This document shows positions 14,262-14,463 of a stretch of DNA of 14,463 nucleotides, piece by piece. Location: the NCBI GenBank assembly GCA_045649205.1, contig JAZRPJ010000083.1, forward strand, positions 1-14,463, written 5' to 3'. The notes under the pieces were generated by a model. That model searched no databases. It was not told the origin of the DNA and was given only the letters and a program-made list of their open reading frames with translations. The translations under genes were made by a program, and so were the position numbers. The first letter of the stretch is position 1. Every line of letters starts with the position of its first letter. Origin of the DNA: Flemingiibacterium sp045649205 (GTDB lineage Bacteria; Bacillota; Clostridia; Oscillospirales; CAG-272).

Positions 14262-14297
14262 ACACGAAAAGCCCTTGACTTACAAGGACTTTTGTGT
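14262..14297 (-). terminator. Terminator-like hairpin after tRNA-Asn
   Basis: Arms of 15-16 bases (14262-14277 and 14283-14297), pairing CAAGG/CCTTG and AAAAG/CTTTT segments with a few mismatches, flank a five-base loop. Read leftwards, the hairpin runs into GTGTTTTTAGG, a short T tract. It would end the rRNA-tRNA transcript about 25 bases after the tRNA. Confidence 0.6.
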
Positions 14298-14323
14298 TAG
14301 GGTGCAAAATTGTTGCCCCATTA

Positions 14324-14399
<76 letters not shown>

Positions 14400-14417
14400 A
14401 TATTAAGGGAAAAAGAA

Positions 14418-14463
14418 GTTGGCGTTGACCTATTTTCCCGGGCCGTCTCCAGCCAAGTATCTT
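14418..14463 (-). rRNA. 5S rRNA, 3' end only
   Basis: Read leftwards from the window edge, AAGATACTTGGCTGGAGACG and the following GGCCCGGGAAAATAGGTC and GCCAAC match the conserved 3' third of bacterial 5S rRNA. The rest lies outside the window. It sits about 18 bases upstream of tRNA-Asn, so the right edge is the distal end of an rRNA operon transcribed leftwards. Confidence 0.92.

Noticed and set aside
14107..14307. N-terminal extension of the lipoprotein gene
   Set aside because: The extension crosses a good promoter and a hairpin, and would bury the signal peptide inside the protein. The start at 14106 has a ribosome site.

Overview
The window looks like a piece of a Clostridia genome, most likely a gut member of the Oscillospirales/Ruminococcaceae type. 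I infer this from moderate GC with AT-rich intergenic gaps, consensus sigma-A promoters, Shine-Dalgarno sites of the GGAGG/AAAGG type, and families common in gut Firmicutes: L-rhamnose isomerase, GH36, GH30, DUF4965 glutaminase-like proteins and many AraC regulators. The genus cannot be fixed from sequence alone. The right edge is the end of an rRNA operon read leftwards (partial 5S rRNA, then tRNA-Asn). The rest is a sugar-catabolism region in visible decay.

Layout, left to right. 86-580: the 3' part of an IS3-family insertion sequence, broken inside its transposase. 581-1250 (-): a fragment of a DUF5127/DUF4965 glutaminase-like protein, cut at both ends. 1235-1792 (+): an AraC regulator without its N-terminal domain. 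1839-5265: an AraC regulator (-) divergent from rhaA (L-rhamnose isomerase) and a class II aldolase, which form a compact rhamnose operon closed by a strong terminator. rhaA carries a 14-bp tandem duplication that frameshifts its C-terminus. 5402-8067: a beta-lactamase-fold serine hydrolase (-) divergent from a third, intact AraC regulator. 8091-8424: a MITE-like structured repeat that appears inserted in a palindromic terminator. 8457-9228 (-): a GH36 alpha-galactosidase remnant with no N-terminus and a frameshift at its catalytic centre. 9337-10323 (-) and 10319-10849 (+): a fucose-isomerase-like protein and a PocR-type AraC regulator, both beheaded at one shared junction. 10934-12424 (-): an intact TIM-barrel glycosidase-like protein, divergent from 12566-13527 (+), a GH30 pseudogene with three in-frame stops and no C-terminus. 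13666-14106 (-): a small lipoprotein. 14324-14463 (-): tRNA-Asn and 5S rRNA.

How the parts fit together. The region was built from repeated modules in which an AraC regulator sits head to head with a sugar enzyme and the two share a control region. There are four such pairs; two survive (AraC/rhaA and hydrolase/AraC). In the other two, one deletion apparently removed the shared promoter region and both N-termini. The surviving enzymes point to uptake and breakdown of host or plant glycan sugars (rhamnose, formerly alpha-galactosides, fucose-type sugars and GH30 substrates). No transporter and no rhamnulokinase are present, so those steps must be encoded elsewhere or were lost. I saw no defence system, CRISPR array or phage module. 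The notable features are the pattern of gene death and the regulatory architecture.
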